This document shows, in pieces, positions 60,004-64,000 of a stretch of 64,000 nt of DNA. A model generated the notes under the pieces. That model had not been told where the DNA came from. It ran no database searches and saw nothing but the letters and a program-made list of their open reading frames with translations. The translations under genes and the position numbers were made by a program. How positions within the stretch are numbered: position 1 is the first letter of the stretch; each line of letters starts with the position of its first letter. This DNA is from JBKBKC01 sp046294265 (GTDB lineage Bacteria; Pseudomonadota; Alphaproteobacteria; Rhodobacterales; Rhodobacteraceae): contig JBKBKC010000002.1 of assembly GCA_046294265.1 (NCBI GenBank), positions 1-64,000 on the forward strand. Reading direction: 5' to 3'.

Positions 60004-61452
60004 ATGAGACGCCTGCGCAATGTCAAGATCGTGGCCACGCTGGGGCCTGCGTCGGATACCTACGAGATGATCCGGGCGCTGTCGGAGGCGGGGGCGGATG
60101 TGTTCCGGCTGAACATGAGCCACGGCACGCATGACGACATCGCGCGCCGCCATGCGATCATCCGGCAGGTCGAGGCCGATACCGGGCGGCCCATCGCGAT
60201 CCTGGCCGACCTGCAGGGGCCGAAGCTGCGGGTGGGCGTGTTTGCCGATGACCTGGCGCATGAACTGGCCGAGGGCGCCGCGTTCCGCATGGATCTGGAC
60301 GCGGCACCCGGCGACGCCGCGCGCGTCTGTCTGCCGCATCCCGAGATCTTTGCCGCACTGGAGCCGGGATCGACGCTGCTGGTCAACGACGGCAAGATCC
60401 GCCTGACGGTAGAGACCTGCGGCGCGGATTTCGCCGATTGCCGCGTGGCGGTGGGGGGCACGATCTCGAACCGCAAGGGGGTGAACGTGCCCGATGTGGT
60501 GCTGCCCCTGAAGGCGCTGTCGGCCAAGGACCGCAAGGACCTGGAATTCGTGTGCCAGTTGGGGGTGGACTGGCTCGCGCTCAGTTTCGTGCAGCGACCC
60601 GAGGATGTGATCGAGGCGCGGGCCCTCGCCAATGACCGCGCGGCGATCCTGTCGAAGATCGAGAAACCGGCAGCGGTGAAGGCCTATGAGGCGATCCTGG
60701 CCGTCAGCGATGGGATCATGGTTGCGCGGGGCGATCTGGGGGTGGAGCTGCCGGTCTATTCGGTGCCGCCGATCCAGAAGCGGCTGGTGCGTCTGGCGCG
60801 GGCCGCGGCCAAGCCGGTGATCGTGGCAACCCAGATGCTGGAATCGATGATCGAAAGCCCGGTGCCCACGCGGGCCGAGGTATCGGACGTGGCGACCGCG
60901 ATTTATGAGGGGGCGGATGCCATCATGCTCTCGGCGGAGTCGGCCGCGGGAAGCTGGCCGATAGAGGCCGTGACCACGATGGACAACGTGGCCCAATCGG
61001 TGGAGCGTGACCCGACCTACCGCCAGATCATCGAGGCCAGCCGCACCGCCAAGCGCGAGACGGTGGCCGATGCCATCGTCGCCGCCGCGCGCGAGATCGC
61101 CGAGACGACGCCCATCAAGGCCATCTGCTGCTTCAGCCAGACCGGCACCACCGTGAGCCTCGTGGCGCGGGAGCGTCCGCGGGTGCCCATCATGGCGCTG
61201 ACGCCGCTGATCGGCACGGCGCGGCGGATGGCGCTGACCTGGGGCACGCATTGCAGCATCGTAGAGCCGCAAGACCGATTCAAGGGCGCGGTGATCGAGG
61301 CGGCGCGGGCAGCGCGGAAATACGGCTTTGCCACCGAAAAGGAACAGATCGTGGTGACTGCCGGTGTGCCCTTCAACGTGCAGGGCACGACGAATATCCT
61401 GCGCGTGGCCCCTTGTGATGAGCGATTGATTTATCGGGCGGATCCCGAATAA
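60004..61452 (+). CDS. pyk: Pyruvate kinase
   Basis: A 482-residue glycolytic enzyme transferring phosphate from PEP to ADP. KIVATLGPAS and NMSHGTH begin it; ILSKIEKP holds the active-site Lys and metal-binding Glu; GIMVARGDLGVE and KPVIVATQMLESMI follow, and the C-terminal allosteric domain (TVSLVARERPRVPIMALTP) is complete. GAAGGAAACC lies before the ATG. Confidence 0.97.
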   Translation: MRRLRNVKIVATLGPASDTYEMIRALSEAGADVFRLNMSHGTHDDIARRHAIIRQVEADTGRPIAILADLQGPKLRVGVFADDLAHELAEGAAFRMDLDAAPGDAARVCLPHPEIFAALEPGSTLLVNDGKIRLTVETCGADFADCRVAVGGTISNRKGVNVPDVVLPLKALSAKDRKDLEFVCQLGVDWLALSFVQRPEDVIEARALANDRAAILSKIEKPAAVKAYEAILAVSDGIMVARGDLGVELPVYSVPPIQKRLVRLARAAAKPVIVATQMLESMIESPVPTRAEVSDVATAIYEGADAIMLSAESAAGSWPIEAVTTMDNVAQSVERDPTYRQIIEASRTAKRETVADAIVAAAREIAETTPIKAICCFSQTGTTVSLVARERPRVPIMALTPLIGTARRMALTWGTHCSIVEPQDRFKGAVIEAARAARKYGFATEKEQIVVTAGVPFNVQGTTNILRVAPCDERLIYRADPE

Positions 61453-61485
61453 CCTTGCGCACTCCGTGGGGCAGAGGGGCAGGCC

Positions 61486-61710
61486 TTGGATACCGATCTG
61501 ATGCTGGTCGTCGGCGTGGTGGTAGCGGTGCTCACTCTACCGTCTTTGTTCTCCGCCTTCATGGATGGACGGGCCCCGCGCGCAGGTGCCATCCTTGCGC
61601 TGATCGCGGGCGTGCTGATCGCGGTCGCGGTGAGCGAGCGGCCCGGCGGATATGCTATTGCTGATATTCCCGATGCGTTCTACCGGGTCTTTGCGCGCTA
61701 TCTGCGCTGA
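61486..61710 (+). CDS. Small two-helix membrane protein
   Basis: A 74-residue protein with hydrophobic helices at about residues 5-27 and 34-49, then a soluble end GYAIADIPDAFYRVFARYL. It starts with TTG 61486 after GAGGGGCAGG; ATG 61501 would shorten it by five residues. A similar small protein precedes rpmI in related genomes as I recall. Function unknown. Confidence 0.7.
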   Translation: MDTDLMLVVGVVVAVLTLPSLFSAFMDGRAPRAGAILALIAGVLIAVAVSERPGGYAIADIPDAFYRVFARYLR

Positions 61711-61832
61711 CGGGGCGGCAGTTTTCCCTTGCGCTGCCGGGCGCCCGCCCCTATACGCCCCATCTTCGGAATACCCCGCGCGGCCGGCCAAGGTGGCATG
61801 CCGAGTCGCGCCTGTAACGACTGGAGATCGAA

Positions 61833-62033
61833 ATGCCCAAGATGAAGACCAAATCGGCAGCCAAGAAGCGGTTCACCTTTACCGCAACCGGCCGGGCCAA
61901 GGCCGGCGTGGCAGGCAAGCGCCACGGCATGATAAAACGCTCGACGAAATTCATCCGCGACGCGACCGGCACGATGCTGCTGTCGCCTGCGGACACGAAG
62001 ATCGTCAAGAAATACATGCCCTACGACCGGTAA
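61833..62033 (+). CDS. rpmI: 50S ribosomal protein L35
   Basis: A 66-residue basic protein: MPKMKTKSAAKKRFTFTATG, HGMIKRSTKFIRD, ending KKYMPYDR. It is translated with rplT, 10 bp downstream, and preceded by GGAGATCGAA. Confidence 0.98.
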   Translation: MPKMKTKSAAKKRFTFTATGRAKAGVAGKRHGMIKRSTKFIRDATGTMLLSPADTKIVKKYMPYDR

Positions 62034-62043
62034 GGAGAGCTCA

Positions 62044-62412
62044 ATGTCCCGCGTCAAATCCGGCGTCGTCACGCACGCACGCCACCGCAAGGTGATCAAG
62101 GCTGCCAAGGGCTATTACGCCGCGCGCAGCACCAACTTCCGCACCGCCACGCAGGCGGTGGACAAGGCCCAGCAATATGCGACGCGCGACCGCAAGGTGC
62201 GCAAGCGCCAGTTCCGCGCGCTGTGGATCCAGCGGATCAACGCCGCGGTGCGGATGTTCGATCCGGCCTTTACCTACTCGCGCTTCATCGACGGGCTGTC
62301 GAAAGCCGGTATCGAGGTGGACCGCAAGGTGCTGGCCGATCTGGCCGTGCATGAGCCCGAGGCGTTCAACGCGATCGCCGAACAGGCCCGCGGCGCGCTA
62401 GTGACAGCCTGA
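62044..62412 (+). CDS. rplT: 50S ribosomal protein L20
   Basis: A 122-residue basic RNA-binding protein: MSRVKSGVVTHARHRKVIKAAKG, then RQFRALWIQRINAAVR and KVLADLAVHEPEAFNAI. AAGGAGAGCTCA precedes the ATG. In other bacteria L20 represses the rpmI-rplT operon through a leader; I cannot identify such a site here. A terminator follows. Confidence 0.98.
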   Translation: MSRVKSGVVTHARHRKVIKAAKGYYAARSTNFRTATQAVDKAQQYATRDRKVRKRQFRALWIQRINAAVRMFDPAFTYSRFIDGLSKAGIEVDRKVLADLAVHEPEAFNAIAEQARGALVTA

Positions 62413-62433
62413 ATCTTTTGAGATGATGAGAGG

Positions 62434-62458
62434 GGCCCTGCCAGTTGGCGGGGCCTTT
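62434..62458 (+). terminator. Rho-independent terminator after rplT
   Basis: GGCCCTGCC (62434-62442) pairs with GGCGGGGCC (62447-62455), one G-T pair, loop AGTT, followed by TTTCGCATTT. Confidence 0.85.
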
Positions 62459-62563
62459 CGCATTTGGACCGGCGTTTTCACTCCATTCGCCCGGCTGTGC
62501 CGAAATCAAAGATCATTGCTGCGATTGTGGCCGATTGTGCCGGATTTGGAAACGGCGTGCGGG

Positions 62564-62887
62564 ATGCCGGATCGGCGGATTTGGTTGGGGTGTTTGGCCC
62601 TTGTGGTTGTGCTGGCCGTGGTAGCGCGGCGGATCACCGATCTGGCCGATCCGTTCGTGCTGGTCAGCCCGCTGTCGCTGTTTCTCGTGGTGTTGCCGAT
62701 GCTCTTGCGCGAGGCGTTCTGGCAGATTGCGGGGTCGCGGCCGACGCGGGCATTGGTGATGCTGCGATGGCCCCGGTCGGGCAACCGCGCGGATTGGGCG
62801 CAAAAGGCCAGGGCACGGAAACAAGTGCGGAAACTGATCGCGGCGGCTAGCGGTGATGGAGCATCGCCTTGCCGGGCTGAATCTTGA
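62564..62887 (+). CDS. Putative two-helix membrane protein
   Basis: A 107-residue frame from ATG 62564 with two hydrophobic helices (IWLGCLALVVVLAVVA and LVSPLSLFLVVLPMLL) and a basic C-terminal tail (KARARKQVRKLIAAA). No family recognised. The frame is open further upstream into the rplT terminator, so this ATG is the earliest sensible start. It may be the intact neighbour of the decayed gene that follows. Confidence 0.5.
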   Translation: MPDRRIWLGCLALVVVLAVVARRITDLADPFVLVSPLSLFLVVLPMLLREAFWQIAGSRPTRALVMLRWPRSGNRADWAQKARARKQVRKLIAAASGDGASPCRAES

Positions 62888-64000
62888 TGTACCCAGCTTC
62901 ATGCGGTCCGAGTTGGGGCGGGTTGATATGGTGTTGGTCTTGTGCGGCGAGATGCCGGATGCCAAACGCAAGGATGCCTTTGTCACGTTGATCCTTTGGA
63001 ACTGGCGAAAGGCAGAGGTGCCAGCAGTTCCTGTGCGGCTGGGGCGTCGCTGTTGGTGGCGACCTGTTTCGGGCGGGGCCTCGCCGAAGCCGAGGCCGCG
63101 ATGCGGCCCCGGTGGGAAAAGCCTCTGCCGCTGGTCCTGCGCAACACGCTGAGCGAGGCCGAGCCGTTCTACCCCGCCGTTCTGCTGGCCTAGATGGCCA
63201 AGGAGTTGCCGGCTCGGGCGGGCCTGCCTGATGCCCCTGGACATCTGCGCGACCAGCCGCTGGCCTGGCAGCGCAGGCTGGTGGCGGCGCATCGGGTGCT
63301 GACCGGGGATGTGCGAGCGGCGGCCTGGGCGGGCAGGCTGAACCCGTCGGACAGGGCGCTGTGGGACGATCTGGCGGCAAAGCGGCGTTCGCCTGCGGCG
63401 GCTGCGGCGGCGGCCCGCGACCGGGCCGTGTCGGAGGCCGCGCGCAAAGTAGCGCAGGCGGCGGACCTGACGCCAGAGGACATCGACGCGATCCTGGACC
63501 GCACCGCCCTGCCCGCCATCCACCTGCGCCGGGTCTGGCCGATGGGCCGGGAGCATCGGGGCCAGAGCTGGCCGGGCGGCCGCCCCTGCCTGCCTGATAA
63601 ATCGACTGGCCGCACCAGCCCGTCAGGCGGCTGCCGCTGCATTTCCTCGCGTGGATCGACTGCGCGGAATTGCCGGCGCCTTCGGCCTTGCTTCGCGAAG
63701 GGCGGCTGATGTTTTTTGCCGATATCGACGAGGAGATGATCCTCGAGGACAGCAGGGCTGGGCGGTGATCCATGCGCCCGCCGATCAGGCCACGGATGCG
63801 CTGCGCATGACCCCCGATGATCTGCCTGAGATCGACCATGGCGCAAAGGACACCACATCGAAGCGCTATCCCCCACTCCGGCAGGAATATCCCCGCTGGC
63901 CGGTCGTGGCGCATGCCGTCACCGTTTACCACGTCGGCTCCGACGCGCTGACCCTGCGGCGCGATGTGGTCGCGGCGTCGCATGCGCGGCTGAAGGCGCA
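62853..64000 (+). pseudogene. DUF1963 (YwqG-like) protein relic, running off the window
   Basis: Successive frames on the plus strand join into one protein. First MPDAKRKDAFVTLIL; then, in another frame, AGASLLVATCFGRGLAEAEAAMRPRWEKPLPLVLRNTLSEAEPFYPAVLLA to a TAG at 63191. Then, from 63194, MAKELPARAGL, LTPEDIDAILDRTALPAIHLRR, SWPGGRPCLPD. After a shift near 63600, IDWPHQPVRRLPLHFLAWIDCAELP and LMFFADIDEEMI. After another near 63758, WAVIHAPADQATDALRMTPDDLPE to the edge. LPLHFLAWID and MFFADIDE fit DUF1963. At least three frameshifts and one stop. Confidence 0.6.

Overview
The window is a high-GC bacterial chromosome segment. Its gene content points to Rhodobacteraceae (Rhodobacterales, Alphaproteobacteria): a TrcR/DUF1013 regulator, a 50-residue aa3-oxidase subunit IV, COQ9, a malyl-CoA lyase (mcl1) beside PHB genes elsewhere, DUF1244, DUF465 and DUF2007 small proteins, the argH-lipoprotein-lysA-DUF4175 neighbourhood, and an RTX protein with a leucine-rich N-terminal anchor. 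The family assignment is inference from gene content; no species is claimed.

Left part (1-7.5 kb) is accessory. It holds the 3' end of hsdR, hsdM, hsdS and a translationally coupled HEPN-motif gene. An opposing pair follows, tcmP plus a DUF5131/Gp37-Gp68 three-Cys gene. All of this lies on the 3' side of a tRNA-Ser(CGA), the usual place for an integrated island. An IS630-type element with a TA duplication sits just beyond the tRNA.

From 7.6 to 49 kb the window is mostly core genome. It includes trcR, RNase T2, a PIG3-type oxidoreductase, COQ9 and rpsU; phosphatidylethanolamine synthesis (psd-pssA); ispE; a TPR protein; ETF-ubiquinone oxidoreductase; greA; an acyl-CoA dehydrogenase/MBL pair; threonylcarbamoyl-AMP synthase; a DUF4175 protein; lysA and argH. 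These are followed by phaB and phaA, an EAL phosphodiesterase, tag, a DMT transporter, a polyprenyl diphosphate synthase, a large exported TPR-CHAT protein, the divergent lrp/ald pair, mscL, a zinc-ribbon membrane protein and ftsE-ftsX-plsC.

From 49 to 64 kb core genes (accA, mcl1, dipeptide epimerase and D-amino-acid transaminase, DUF1244, an RTX protein, N-formylglutamate amidohydrolase, pyk, rpmI-rplT) alternate with decayed genes. These are a Hint-domain protein broken by at least three frameshifts (one a 7-bp tandem duplication), a SugE-like SMR transporter with two internal stops, an MGMT-family relic, and at the right edge a probable DUF1963 relic. An EamA relic at 11.7 kb is a further example. 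All highly conserved genes read through cleanly, so the decay is confined to accessory genes.

Metabolically, phaA, phaB and mcl1 fit acetyl-CoA storage and assimilation through acetoacetyl-CoA and the ethylmalonyl-CoA pathway. The epimerase, transaminase and a DUF-like gene at 54.5-57.3 kb form an apparent operon for D-amino acid or murein-peptide metabolism. The most promising candidates for new biology are the HEPN gene fused into the hsd operon, the tcmP/three-Cys pair, and the exported CHAT protein with an intact His/Cys dyad.
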